Of a DNA stretch of 29,280 nt, positions 13,686 to 22,600 are shown in pieces. How positions within the stretch are numbered: the first letter of the stretch is position 1; every line of letters begins with the position of its first letter. The notes under the pieces are model-generated. The model did no database searches. It saw nothing but the letters and a program-made list of their open reading frames with translations, and was not told the DNA's origin. Where the stretch lies: NCBI GenBank assembly GCA_023231065.1, contig JALNWE010000036.1, forward strand, positions 1 to 29,280. Direction: 5' to 3'. Both the position numbers and the translations under genes were made by a program. This DNA is from Bacteroidales bacterium (GTDB taxonomy: Bacteria > Bacteroidota > Bacteroidia > Bacteroidales > FEN-979).

Positions 13686-14516
13686 ATGAAACCAATAAGC
13701 ATATATATTGTCGAAGATGAATTACTAATTTCTGCCAGTTTAAAATCGCAGCTGCAAGGTTTTGGCTATGAAATTTTGGGCTCTTCTACAATGGGTGAAG
13801 TTTGCCTCAGGGCGATAGAAGAATTAAGCCGTCAAGGGAAAGAACCCGAAATAATTTTGATGGACATTCATCTTAGGGGCAATCAAGATGGTATAGAAAT
13901 AGCCAGAAAGATCAATGAAAATTTTAATTGTGCCATCATTTTTCTGACCGGGCAGAGCTCAAAGGAGGTTTATGAGCGATCATTTAAAATTAAACCCTTT
14001 GGATATTTGCTGAAGCCCATCGATATGGAACAGACCAAAATGACCATTGAAATTGCCGCGTATCAAAGGAATTTGGAGATTGAAAACCGTTTGTATCAAA
14101 AAGATTTGGAGGCGCTTCTGGAAAAACGTTCAAGGGAGAACCTGGAACTCATGTCGATTTATCAGGTGATCATTGACCATTCTCCGGTTGGATTGGTCAT
14201 TTTTCAGGATGGGAAACTAGTCTTTGCCAACTCCCGCATTGCTGAAATTTTTGACTGTAACCTGGATGAATTTCTTGTCTATTCCAACCAGGAATTAACC
14301 CGCTTTGTCCATCCTGAAGATCAACGTGTTTTAATGCCCATATTGTCTTTATCAGAAAATGAAAAAGGGCAATATTACAAGGTCAGGATCATTACCAGAA
14401 ATGAAGTTCTTAAATGGGCCAATATCTATTGTAAAACCATTGATTTTAAAGGACGGCCGGCGATACATCAGGTAATTTCGGCAATTCCGGACCAAGCGGG
14501 CCCCACTATTCTTTAG
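13686..14516 (+). CDS. Response regulator with PAS domain, no output domain seen
   Basis: 276 residues. The receiver domain (1-120) has the acidic pair Glu10-Asp11, phosphorylation site Asp60 (IILMDIHL), Thr88 (FLTGQ) and Lys110-Pro111 (YLLKPID), so it is predicted to be active. A coiled-coil-like linker (about 120-155) leads to a PAS domain (about 155-265) containing DHSPVGLVIFQDGKLVFANSRIAEIF and HPEDQRVLM. The protein ends there, with no kinase, cyclase or DNA-binding domain and no partner kinase next to it. It may relay signal to a separate protein through PAS dimerisation. The gene is separate from rluB and lies 25 nt before the DUF3857 gene. Confidence 0.9.
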   Translation: MKPISIYIVEDELLISASLKSQLQGFGYEILGSSTMGEVCLRAIEELSRQGKEPEIILMDIHLRGNQDGIEIARKINENFNCAIIFLTGQSSKEVYERSFKIKPFGYLLKPIDMEQTKMTIEIAAYQRNLEIENRLYQKDLEALLEKRSRENLELMSIYQVIIDHSPVGLVIFQDGKLVFANSRIAEIFDCNLDEFLVYSNQELTRFVHPEDQRVLMPILSLSENEKGQYYKVRIITRNEVLKWANIYCKTIDFKGRPAIHQVISAIPDQAGPTIL

Positions 14517-14541
14517 GATCCATTAATAAACGATAATTATC

Positions 14542-16491
14542 ATGATTAAACAAAGTCTCGTATTCCTTATTTTAACAACGATTTTCTGGCCTTGCGTGGC
14601 CCAGGAACCCATAAAGGATTTGCTAAAAAAAGAGGAAAGCTCAAACAATTATCCCAACGACAACGAATTGATCCTTTTCGACAGCACAAAAGTTGATATG
14701 CAGGAATCAGGACTCACGTATGTTTGGAGCCATACCCTTACAAAAGTCCTGAACAGCAAGGGCGCCCTTGATCTGAACGTTGTTAAATTCGGATATGACC
14801 CCCAATCAGCATTTGTTGAAATTAAAAAGGCAATCATTTATAAAAAAAATGGAAATACAATTGAACTGGATTTACAGCGGATAATGGATTATCCAGCGCC
14901 GGCAAGGGCCATTTACTGGGGAGCCCGTGAAAAAATGTTAGAAGTCGGGCATCTTGAACCGGGCGATGCCGTCGAAGTGGTCATGTTCAGAAAAGGTTTT
15001 ACTTATGCCCTATTGGGATCGGATGATGAAAAATATATTCCTCCTATGCGGGGGCATTTTTACGATATTGTGGAATTTTTTGGTCCTAATCCTATAAAGA
15101 ACAAAGTTTATCAGGTAAAAATTCCTAAAGGAAAACAATTGCAGTATGAGTTTTATAATGGCGAAGCTCAATCATCGTGCTTACTGGAAAGGGAAAAAGT
15201 CGTTTATACTTTCAGCAAGAAGGACATCCTGCCCATTCCGAGTGAACCGCGAATGGTAGCCCTATCGGATGTAGCGCCCAAACTTCTTTTATCCACCAGT
15301 CCTGATTGGTATTCCAAATCCACCTGGTTTTTTTCAGTGAATGAAGATTTTGGTAGTTTTAATTTCACGCCCGAGATAAAGGCTAAAGTAGATGATATTT
15401 TAAAAGGCGCCATTGATGAAATGGATTCAGTTTCCCGTCTCACTCACTGGTGTGCGGATGAAATCCGTTATTCGGGGATCTCCATGGGTTGTGGCGAAGG
15501 ATTTACCCTTCACAAAGGAGCTATGACGTTCACCGACCGGTGTGGGGTTTGCAAAGATAAGGCCGGTATGTTAATTACCATGCTTAGGGCCGCCGGGTTC
15601 AAATCCTATCCGGCGATGACAATGGCCGGATCACGGATTGACTACATTCCCGCCGACCAATTTAACCATTGCGTGACCGTCGTCAAATTGAAAGACGGAA
15701 AATATCATCTGCTTGATCCAACCTGGGTTCCCTTCCTGCGTGAGTTATGGTCAAGCGCTGAACAACAGCAGCAATACCTCATGGGTGTACCCGAGGGGGC
15801 TGATCTGGGGACTACCCCTGTTTCTGATCCCAATAATCATTATGTTAAAATAAACGGGAAGGCTATACTACAATCCAATGGGACCCTTGCCGGGCAAATT
15901 TTGATTACTGCTGAAGGGCAATCTGATGCCGCCATCCGTAGCATATTCAGGTACAGTCCCAAGCAAAACTGGTATCAGAATGTTGAACGGGAATTATTGC
16001 GGATCTGGCCTCAGGCAAAAGTTACGGGAGTCAACTATTCGGATCCGGATGACTATTTGGGCGCCAATATCAGGGTAACAATAGATTATATAATTCCTGA
16101 ATTTGCCCTGGTATCGGGAAACACCCTGATGTTTACACCGCTTACAGCAGCCGGTATCTTTAAATCATACCAGGGACAGCTGTCCTTTGAAACGGGACTG
16201 AAAGAGCGAAAATATCCATTTCGTGACCGTTGTTCAAGGTCGGTTGAAATTAATGAATCGATTGTTCTCCCCGAATATAAAACCATGCTCAGAATTCCGG
16301 AAAATGCTGAATGTCATGGCGATGCGGCTTCCTTTAAAGGGGGGTATGAACTGAAGCAGAACCAGCTTGTTTTCCATGAAACTGCCATTCTTGGCAAACG
16401 GATATACGAAGCCACCGATTGGCCGGCATTCAAAGCTGTTGTTGAGGCACAAAATAAATATTCAGAAAAACCTGTCATTATTGAGTTATAA
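14542..16491 (+). CDS. Secreted DUF3857 protein with active-type transglutaminase domain
   Basis: 649 residues with a signal peptide (cleavage after about residue 20, PCVAQ). The N-terminal DUF3857 domain (about 40-230) is followed by a transglutaminase-like domain (about 275-400). The Cys-His-Asp triad is visible: Cys337 in RCGVCKDKAGMLITMLRAAG, His376 in FNHCVTVV and Asp392 in LLDPTW. A DUF3858-like C-terminal beta domain follows. This fold includes cysteine proteases and transamidases; such proteins are exported in Bacteroidetes and their substrates are mostly unknown. It lies 5 nt before a second DUF3857 gene whose triad is missing, so the two are probably co-expressed and may act together. 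Confidence 0.9.
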   Translation: MIKQSLVFLILTTIFWPCVAQEPIKDLLKKEESSNNYPNDNELILFDSTKVDMQESGLTYVWSHTLTKVLNSKGALDLNVVKFGYDPQSAFVEIKKAIIYKKNGNTIELDLQRIMDYPAPARAIYWGAREKMLEVGHLEPGDAVEVVMFRKGFTYALLGSDDEKYIPPMRGHFYDIVEFFGPNPIKNKVYQVKIPKGKQLQYEFYNGEAQSSCLLEREKVVYTFSKKDILPIPSEPRMVALSDVAPKLLLSTSPDWYSKSTWFFSVNEDFGSFNFTPEIKAKVDDILKGAIDEMDSVSRLTHWCADEIRYSGISMGCGEGFTLHKGAMTFTDRCGVCKDKAGMLITMLRAAGFKSYPAMTMAGSRIDYIPADQFNHCVTVVKLKDGKYHLLDPTWVPFLRELWSSAEQQQQYLMGVPEGADLGTTPVSDPNNHYVKINGKAILQSNGTLAGQILITAEGQSDAAIRSIFRYSPKQNWYQNVERELLRIWPQAKVTGVNYSDPDDYLGANIRVTIDYIIPEFALVSGNTLMFTPLTAAGIFKSYQGQLSFETGLKERKYPFRDRCSRSVEINESIVLPEYKTMLRIPENAECHGDAASFKGGYELKQNQLVFHETAILGKRIYEATDWPAFKAVVEAQNKYSEKPVIIEL

Positions 16492-16496
16492 ATGTT

Positions 16497-18332
16497 ATGA
16501 AAAAAAATCTCTTCACGCTTTTCTTTCTTGGGGTCCTGGTAACCTGTTCTACCTCTTTATTGGCGCAGAATGAAAAAAGCAATGCCATATATCTTTCCCT
16601 GGTCAGGGAATTTACATTAAATCCCGATGGAAGTATGGACTACCGGTTTATTAAAAAGCAAAAGCTTTTAACTTACAGGGCCTTTCAAAGTCTTTATGGA
16701 GAGACCTTTATTGTTACCGATCCCGTCAATCAAAAATTAAAGATCAGGGAAGTATATACCCAGATGGCTGACGGAAAAAAAGTCATTGTACCATCCAACG
16801 CGATGAATGAGGTACTGCCTGGTCCTGCGGCCAACGCCCCGGCTTATAACAACCTTCGGGAGATGGTTATCACCCATACCGGACTTGAACGGAATGCCAT
16901 CATTTATCTTGATTATCAGATCACCACTGAAAAAGGCATTCTTCCGGCCCTTATGGGTAACGAGCTACTTGCTGAAAATGAACCGGTAAAGCAATCGGAG
17001 ATCATTGTCAGAATACCGGTGGGACAAAATCTTTATTATAAAACATTCAATACCACGGCAATTCCGGAACAGACGACCGACGGATCTTTTAAGGTCTTTA
17101 CCTGGAAGTTTCATGATATTCCGGCTATCAGTTCAGAAGAAAACCAAGCCAGCGGGCTGGACCTGTATCCCCGATTGATCTTCAGTACTGTTGAAAACCG
17201 TGGACAGGTTTGTTCGTTTCTTTCGGGGCAGCCGGCTTTCCGGTTTGAGATATCGGAACCCATGAAAACTGAAATAAAGCAAATCACAAATGAAAAGACC
17301 GATCCATCCGAAATAATCCTGAAACTCCAGGAAAAAGTAGTCAACGATCTGCGCCTTTATCCGATTCCTTTCCGGGCAACCGGATACCATTGCCGGACAC
17401 CGGAACAAGTCTGGAACAGCAATGGTGGGACGGTTATTGAAAAAGCTATAATTCTTACTGCTTTTCTGAAAGCGGCGGGAATTGAAGCATTGCCGGTAGG
17501 GATCATCCACAGTGAGTGTTCTGATGAAGGATCCGGTACTCTGGCCGACATCGAAGAATTTGCCGTAAAAGTAAAATGCAAAGAGTTAGGCGATCCGGTT
17601 TTATCAGTTACCGCCTTAAATCCGGTTTCGCTAAGCGCTTCCTTGCCCGGACGGACTTTTATCCTTTTCAGACCGGATGGGAATATCTCCTTTATAAAAT
17701 CTGAAATTCCTAAAAACCGGATCGAATTTAACGGTGTGTTTATTGTTACTTCTGACCCCAAAATTACCGGGGAGATCTCCGTTAAACTTGAAGGGAATGC
17801 CTATCCGGTAAACAGTCTTTGGCGGGATAAAAATAAAATCAAAAATTCAATTTCGGGAAGTTTAAAAGGCAACGACCTCAAAGAAATTAAAAGTTCTGAA
17901 CGTAATGAAACGACTGTATTACAAACAATTGTTGTTGAATCAGACCATGCTTTCAGGAAAGACACCAACTACTTCTATTTCACGCTTCCTGTAGTCAAAA
18001 CCGGTATTGAAGGATGGGGTATAAGGAGCTTATCGGCTCAGCGTGAAAAATCTTTTGAAATTCCGGCCATTGCCGATGAAAATTACTTTCTTAATTTTAC
18101 TTTACCTGCTTCGCTCAAGCTCTTCACTCCGCAGAAAACAGTTTCCATAAGCAATAAGGCCGGATCTTTTATCTGGGAGATTAAGCAGGAACAAGGGAAA
18201 CTTACCCTGAAGCGTCAGATCAAATTCAATGAAAACATCTATCCTGTTTCGGTTTATCCGGATTTTAAAGTTCTGATGGATTATTGGAATAATCCGCGGT
18301 ATCGCGAATTGATTTTCGTGGAAAGTAAATAA
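16497..18332 (+). CDS. Secreted DUF3857 protein with degenerate transglutaminase domain
   Basis: 611 residues with a signal peptide (cleavage after about residue 24, SLLAQ). The N-terminal DUF3857 domain contains 'LTYRAFQSLYGETFIVTDP' and 'REVYTQMADGKKVIVPSNAMNEVLPGPA'. The middle region (about 265-400) aligns with the transglutaminase domain of the upstream protein: 'GGTVIEKAIILTAFLKAAGIEALPV' matches 'CGVCKDKAGMLITMLRAAGFKSYPA'. The catalytic Cys falls on Val313, the His on about Glu354 and the Asp on a Ser/Val, so the triad is lost. The reading frame is intact, which suggests a binding or scaffold role rather than decay. It converges with dnaG, with a 9-nt gap. Confidence 0.87.
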   Translation: MKKNLFTLFFLGVLVTCSTSLLAQNEKSNAIYLSLVREFTLNPDGSMDYRFIKKQKLLTYRAFQSLYGETFIVTDPVNQKLKIREVYTQMADGKKVIVPSNAMNEVLPGPAANAPAYNNLREMVITHTGLERNAIIYLDYQITTEKGILPALMGNELLAENEPVKQSEIIVRIPVGQNLYYKTFNTTAIPEQTTDGSFKVFTWKFHDIPAISSEENQASGLDLYPRLIFSTVENRGQVCSFLSGQPAFRFEISEPMKTEIKQITNEKTDPSEIILKLQEKVVNDLRLYPIPFRATGYHCRTPEQVWNSNGGTVIEKAIILTAFLKAAGIEALPVGIIHSECSDEGSGTLADIEEFAVKVKCKELGDPVLSVTALNPVSLSASLPGRTFILFRPDGNISFIKSEIPKNRIEFNGVFIVTSDPKITGEISVKLEGNAYPVNSLWRDKNKIKNSISGSLKGNDLKEIKSSERNETTVLQTIVVESDHAFRKDTNYFYFTLPVVKTGIEGWGIRSLSAQREKSFEIPAIADENYFLNFTLPASLKLFTPQKTVSISNKAGSFIWEIKQEQGKLTLKRQIKFNENIYPVSVYPDFKVLMDYWNNPRYRELIFVESK

Positions 18333-18341
18333 CTTTTTTCT

Positions 18342-20288
18342 TCAGTGGATCACTATTCTTCCCAGTCCCTGGGTATTAATTCTTATGCTTTGTTCTTTTA
18401 ATTCCTGCCATGCCTTCAACAGTGATTTCTGTTCCTCCTCTGATGTGGCTTTAACCAGTTTCTGCTGGACATCAGCTATCATCTTATCGATTTTTTTCGA
18501 TTTGAAGGACAGAATAACACGTTCTATGTTCATTTTTAACCGTGATTCCTCCGTCTCGACCTGGATGTTGTTTTTCAACCAGTTTTGGCTCAATTCATAG
18601 GGCGAGAAAACCAGGTTTACGGCCGTCTGGGATATTTCTGGATCCGGATGGGAGAGAAACCAATCCCGGCCGGGAAGAGCATCATTTTCATTACCCTTTA
18701 TATAATCCTGGAAGATTTTTTTATAAAGGATATTTTCGAACCCCAGTCCATCGGAAAGGATTTCGTGAACCACAAAATCCGCGATTAATACCGGGATTTC
18801 TTCAGGATCGCCGGGAGACTTGTTAATGCGTATGATATCCTGTCCATATAGTAACATCATACGGATAATTTCCCTTTCCTGGTATTCCGATGAATTGGGA
18901 TCCAGGGGAGGAACCGGGTCGGAATAAATTTGATCCCGTGGGGGAAGTATAGATTCGGTTTCTGGTAAGGAAGCGTTTTTTTGGAACCGGTCGCGAAGTT
19001 TTTTATTTAGTTCATTCATCAGCACCTGTTCCGAAATGGTCATCAGTGAGGAACATTCCCTGACATACAGAGAACGGGTAATTCCATCGGGGATAAGGGC
19101 AATTGTGAGGACAATTTCTTTGATCAAGGCTGCTTTTTTGATCGGGTCGTTTTGTGTTTCATCCAATAGCAACTTCGTTTTGAATAAAATAAAGTTGGCT
19201 GAATTATGGGATATAAAGGATACAACTTCGTCGGGATGATTTTTCCGGGTAAAGGAATCGGGATCTTCCCCATCCGGAAAAAGGACAATTTTCACGTTCA
19301 TGCCCTGTTCAACGATCATATCAATACCGCGGAAAGAAGCCTTAATTCCCGCGGTATCACCATCGTAGAGAATGGTAATGTTGGCGGTATATCGCCGGAT
19401 CATGATTATCTGTTCGTGGGTCAGGGAAGTTCCCGAAGAAGCCACGACATTTTCGATGCCGGCCTGGTGCAGCGATATTACATCGGTATATCCTTCAACG
19501 AGGAAACAATTATCTTTTGAAATGATTGCATTTTTAGCAAAGTAGATCCCGTAAAGGGTTTTGCTTTTATTATAAATATCCGATTCGGGGGAGTTGACAT
19601 ATTTAGGACGGTTTTTTTCACTGGTCAGGATACGCCCGCCAAATCCCAGAACCCGGCCGGAAGCGCTATGTATGGGAAAGACCACCCGTTCGTGGAAACG
19701 ATCATAAAGATGATTCTCCGTTTCAACAGAAAGACCCGTTTTAAGCAGATATTCTTTGTTATAGCCATTTTTAATGGCATGTTCCGAAAAGGCATCCCGT
19801 TTTTTAGGATTATATCCCAGCTGAAATTTCCGGATCAGGTCTTCGCGGATTCCCCGTTCTTTAAGATATGAAAGGCCGATTGCTTTCCCTTCTTCGGTTT
19901 CAAATAAAATATGAGTGAAATATTGTTGGGCAAAAAGGTTCAGGTTGAAGAGGCTCTCTTTTTCGTTGAGTTCTTGCAGTTGTTCCGGTGTCTGTTCTTC
20001 CTCTTCAATGTCGATATTGTATTTCCGGGCTAGATATTTCAATGCTTCCGGATAGGAAAAATGTTCATGTTCCATCAGGAAATTGACCGAATTCCCGGCT
20101 TTTCCGCAGCCAAAGCATTTGTAAATTCCCTTGACAGGTGAAACCGTGAACGAAGGGGTTTTTTCGTTATGAAATGGACAAAGGCCCAGGAGGTTTACAC
20201 CTCTGCGGCGGAGGGAGACAAATTCGCCAATAACCTCCTCGATGCGGGCGGTAGTCAGGATATTATCGATGGTATCACGATTGATCAC
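18342..20288 (-). CDS. dnaG: DNA primase
   Basis: 648 residues, the usual bacterial DnaG size. The N-terminal CHC2 zinc domain has Cys37, His40, Cys58 and Cys61 (LCPFHNEKTPSF and YKCFGCGKAGN). The catalytic core carries 'GGRILTSEKNRPKYVNSPES' and the TOPRIM motif VEGYTDVISLHQAGI with ASSGTSLT, then the metal-binding 'ILYDGDTAGIKA'. The C-terminal helicase-binding region (about 450-648) is less conserved. It makes RNA primers at the replication fork. It is the last gene of a five-gene minus-strand run, 62 nt after the PHP gene. The common rpsU-dnaG-rpoD context is absent, as usual in Bacteroidetes. Confidence 0.97.
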   Translation of the reverse strand: MINRDTIDNILTTARIEEVIGEFVSLRRRGVNLLGLCPFHNEKTPSFTVSPVKGIYKCFGCGKAGNSVNFLMEHEHFSYPEALKYLARKYNIDIEEEEQTPEQLQELNEKESLFNLNLFAQQYFTHILFETEEGKAIGLSYLKERGIREDLIRKFQLGYNPKKRDAFSEHAIKNGYNKEYLLKTGLSVETENHLYDRFHERVVFPIHSASGRVLGFGGRILTSEKNRPKYVNSPESDIYNKSKTLYGIYFAKNAIISKDNCFLVEGYTDVISLHQAGIENVVASSGTSLTHEQIIMIRRYTANITILYDGDTAGIKASFRGIDMIVEQGMNVKIVLFPDGEDPDSFTRKNHPDEVVSFISHNSANFILFKTKLLLDETQNDPIKKAALIKEIVLTIALIPDGITRSLYVRECSSLMTISEQVLMNELNKKLRDRFQKNASLPETESILPPRDQIYSDPVPPLDPNSSEYQEREIIRMMLLYGQDIIRINKSPGDPEEIPVLIADFVVHEILSDGLGFENILYKKIFQDYIKGNENDALPGRDWFLSHPDPEISQTAVNLVFSPYELSQNWLKNNIQVETEESRLKMNIERVILSFKSKKIDKMIADVQQKLVKATSEEEQKSLLKAWQELKEQSIRINTQGLGRIVIH

Positions 20289-20293
20289 GGGAT

Positions 20294-20316
20294 TATCTTC
20301 ACTTCAGGCGAAGATA
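20294..20316. promoter_or_regulatory. Inverted repeat in the dnaG leader
   Basis: TATCTTC (20294-20300) and GAAGATA (20310-20316) form a perfect 7-bp inverted repeat with a 9-nt loop, 5 nt upstream of the dnaG ATG. The right arm overlaps a minus-strand TATCTTCG, one base off the -7 consensus. It could be an operator or a leader hairpin that limits primase translation. Confidence 0.35.
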
Positions 20317-20350
20317 CAAATTTCCTGGTATAAAAGTCTGCAATAAGTGG

Positions 20351-21265
20351 TCAATTATCAAGCGGGACAGACTTCCAGCCTTCTGAAGTAAGATCCATTA
20401 TTTCGCAGAATCCCAAGCCGGCTAAAAGCTTCTTTGTTTCCGGGAACATCAGCGTTAGTTCCTGTGGTTTATGGGCATCAGAACTCAGGATGATCGGAAT
20501 ATCCAGTTTTTTTATTTTCTTTAAAACAGCAGTTCCGGGGAAAACAGAATCTGTTCTTTTTTTATAAATGCCCCTGGTATTAACCTCCACGATAACTCCG
20601 GATTTTTTAACCAGGTCAAGGGTTTCGTCAACCAGCTTCTGATACCAGGGTTCATCTTCTGAAAAGAACCGGTTGCGATTATGCATTTTAATCTTATCAA
20701 GGTGGCCGATGATGTCCATCGTGTTCGTTGTAAGCATTTCGTTGATTTGCTGGTAATAGGTTGTGACACCCTTACGTATATCCCCATCGAATAGTTTATT
20801 CAGGCCTTCGTCATAAGTAGCCGGATCGGGGCCATCGATGAACCAAAGATCTGATAATGATCCATTCCTGACAAGATGAACTGATCCAATTAAAAAATCC
20901 ATGGGAAAATTTTCCCTGAAATTGGAAAAAGGATGACCCATTTCGGGAATAAAATCAACTTCAAGGCCCAGAAAGATATGAATATTGGGTGTGGGATGCC
21001 GGATGCCGGATGTATCCAAATTTGCCGGTTCGGCCCTGGGATCAAGAGCTTTGGAAGGAGCAAACTGGTTTTTCAGGGAACAGATGGAGCTGCAATATTT
21101 TTCAACCTGATTTTCGCGCAGGGCAAAGCTGTTTTCGAAAGGCAGCGGGGAGTGATCGGAAAAGCCAAGTGATGAAAGTCCCTGATTCAAGGCTTCTTCA
21201 ACGTACTGAACCGGTTCGCCGGAACCATCGCTGAAACGGGTATGTGTATGGAGGTTAGCTAACAA
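20351..21265 (-). CDS. PHP-domain phosphatase (HisK/histidinol-phosphatase-like)
   Basis: 304 residues. PHP metal-binding motifs are NLHTHTRFSDG (residues 4-14), FSDHSPL (35-41), 'LGLEVDFIPEM' (99-109, with metal-ligand Glu), 'FLIGSVHLV' and 'IGHLDKIKMH', and near the C-terminus ILSSDAHKP. This pattern fits HisK-type histidinol-phosphatases, which dephosphorylate histidinol phosphate, but the wider PHP family includes other phosphoesterases and no his genes are nearby. Residues about 70-93 (SKALDPRAEPANLDTSGIRH) interrupt the usual direct link between the helix 'CSLKNQF' and the strand 'NIHIFLGLEVDF'; this in-frame insert is low-complexity repeat DNA. It lies between the U32 gene (47 nt) and dnaG (62 nt). 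Confidence 0.88.
   Translation of the reverse strand: MLANLHTHTRFSDGSGEPVQYVEEALNQGLSSLGFSDHSPLPFENSFALRENQVEKYCSSICSLKNQFAPSKALDPRAEPANLDTSGIRHPTPNIHIFLGLEVDFIPEMGHPFSNFRENFPMDFLIGSVHLVRNGSLSDLWFIDGPDPATYDEGLNKLFDGDIRKGVTTYYQQINEMLTTNTMDIIGHLDKIKMHNRNRFFSEDEPWYQKLVDETLDLVKKSGVIVEVNTRGIYKKRTDSVFPGTAVLKKIKKLDIPIILSSDAHKPQELTLMFPETKKLLAGLGFCEIMDLTSEGWKSVPLDN
20987..21058. repeat. Low-complexity repeat inserted in frame in the PHP gene
   Basis: On the plus strand GGATGCC occurs at 20994-21000 and 21001-21007, then GGATG at 21008-21012; GGGATCAAGAG follows at about 21038. The translated insert (about residues 70-93) lacks similarity to PHP proteins and falls in a loop. Related words occur in the A2M-family gene at 28151-28197. 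Confidence 0.6.
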
Positions 21266-21312
21266 AGGCAGGAGTTAAGATTTGTATATGAATACTGAAT
21301 GATTAGCAAGGT

Positions 21313-22563
21313 TTATTTTGATGGTATTATTTTATATACTTTATCGGCGCGGCGCAGGAACAGGTCAACAGGAATGGAACATCGTTCTCCTTTCTGGGTT
21401 TTGGCGACGGTTTTAAGATCAACGCGAATCTCCTGAACCGTCAGTTCTATTACGCCCGTTGTCGGTCCCTGGAAATAAATCCGGTCCCCTGGATGCATTT
21501 CACCGGACTCCATTTTGATCTCTGCAACTTTCAGTTTTGTAAAATAGTTGGTAACCTTACCCACATAAACTTTGGTTTCTGTGGCTACTGAACCATGTTG
21601 TTCTGCCCATTCGCCCATTTTGCGTCCCAGGTAGTATCCTTCCCAGAATCCTCGGTTATAAACTGTTTTCAGTCGCCCTGTCCAGCAAATGATCTTTTCG
21701 GGGTTATAAGATCCGTTCGTTACCGCTTCAACGGCTTCGCGATAACAAGCAACCACGGTTTTAACATACTCAGGGCTACGTCCCCTTCCTTCGATTTTCA
21801 GTATGGAAACCCCGGCTTTTAAAATTTTATCGAGAAAACCAATGGTGCAAAGATCTTTGGGCGATAAGATAAATTTGTTATCTACCACCAGTTCGACCTC
21901 CCCATCGGTATCAGTTACCCGGTAAGGCCGGCGACATAACTGATAACATGCGCCCCTGTTAGCAGAAGCGTTATAGTGATCAAGGCTCAGATAACATTTT
22001 CCCGAAATGGCCATGCAAAGAGCGCCATGGGCAAAAATTTCAATTTTTACCGGATTTCCTGAAGGACCAGTTATATGTTGCTTTTTAATGCACTTTGAAA
22101 TAGCAGTCACTTGTTCCAGGCTTAGTTCGCGGGCCAGGACCATCACGTCTGCAAATTGCGACCAGTATTTGACGGCTTCAAAGTTTGAAATATTTGCCTG
22201 GGTACTCATTTGCACCGGCATTCCAACCGACCGGGCATATTGGATCACTGCCTGATCGGAAGCGATGATGGCATCGATGCCGTTTTTCCTGGCAGAATCA
22301 ATCACCCGTTGCATTTGCTTCAATTCTTTGTCATAGATCACAATGTTCAGGGCGAGATAAGACCGAACCTTGTTTTGTTTGCAGATCCTGCTGATTTTTA
22401 CCAGGTCGGGCAACGTAAAATTCAGGGAAGAACGGGCGCGCATATTGAGTATACCAACACCAAAGTAAACAGAATCAGCGCCAGCCTGAATGGCAGTGCT
22501 TAATGATTCCCATGTACCCACCGGAGCCGTGATCTCAACTTTTTGCACCTCGGAAAATTTCAT
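21313..22563 (-). CDS. Peptidase U32 family protein (TrhP/PrtC-like, tRNA hydroxylation)
   Basis: 416 residues. A TIM-barrel-like N-terminal half starts ITAPVGTWESLSTAIQAGADSVYFG. The U32 signature is EIFAHGALCMAISGKCYLS (175-193), followed by NRGACYQLCRRPYRV. Cys183, Cys190, Cys206 and Cys210 are conserved cysteines, some of which should bind iron-sulfur. The C-terminal beta domain (about 325-416) includes 'VGKVTNYFTKLKVAEIKM'. Though named peptidases, members such as TrhP work in prephenate-dependent 5-hydroxyuridine formation in tRNA. This sequence is closest in layout to TrhP (YegQ); RlhA is longer. It sits 37 nt after the hydrolase gene and 47 nt before the PHP gene. Confidence 0.9.
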   Translation of the reverse strand: MKFSEVQKVEITAPVGTWESLSTAIQAGADSVYFGVGILNMRARSSLNFTLPDLVKISRICKQNKVRSYLALNIVIYDKELKQMQRVIDSARKNGIDAIIASDQAVIQYARSVGMPVQMSTQANISNFEAVKYWSQFADVMVLARELSLEQVTAISKCIKKQHITGPSGNPVKIEIFAHGALCMAISGKCYLSLDHYNASANRGACYQLCRRPYRVTDTDGEVELVVDNKFILSPKDLCTIGFLDKILKAGVSILKIEGRGRSPEYVKTVVACYREAVEAVTNGSYNPEKIICWTGRLKTVYNRGFWEGYYLGRKMGEWAEQHGSVATETKVYVGKVTNYFTKLKVAEIKMESGEMHPGDRIYFQGPTTGVIELTVQEIRVDLKTVAKTQKGERCSIPVDLFLRRADKVYKIIPSK

Positions 22564-22600
22564 GCAAAGATAACCGTTTTAAAGGAGCTGTATGGTTTCC

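Noticed and set aside
14533..14542. GATAATTATC palindrome just before the first DUF3857 gene
   Set aside because: A 10-bp AT-rich palindrome is expected by chance at this composition and no promoter element accompanies it.
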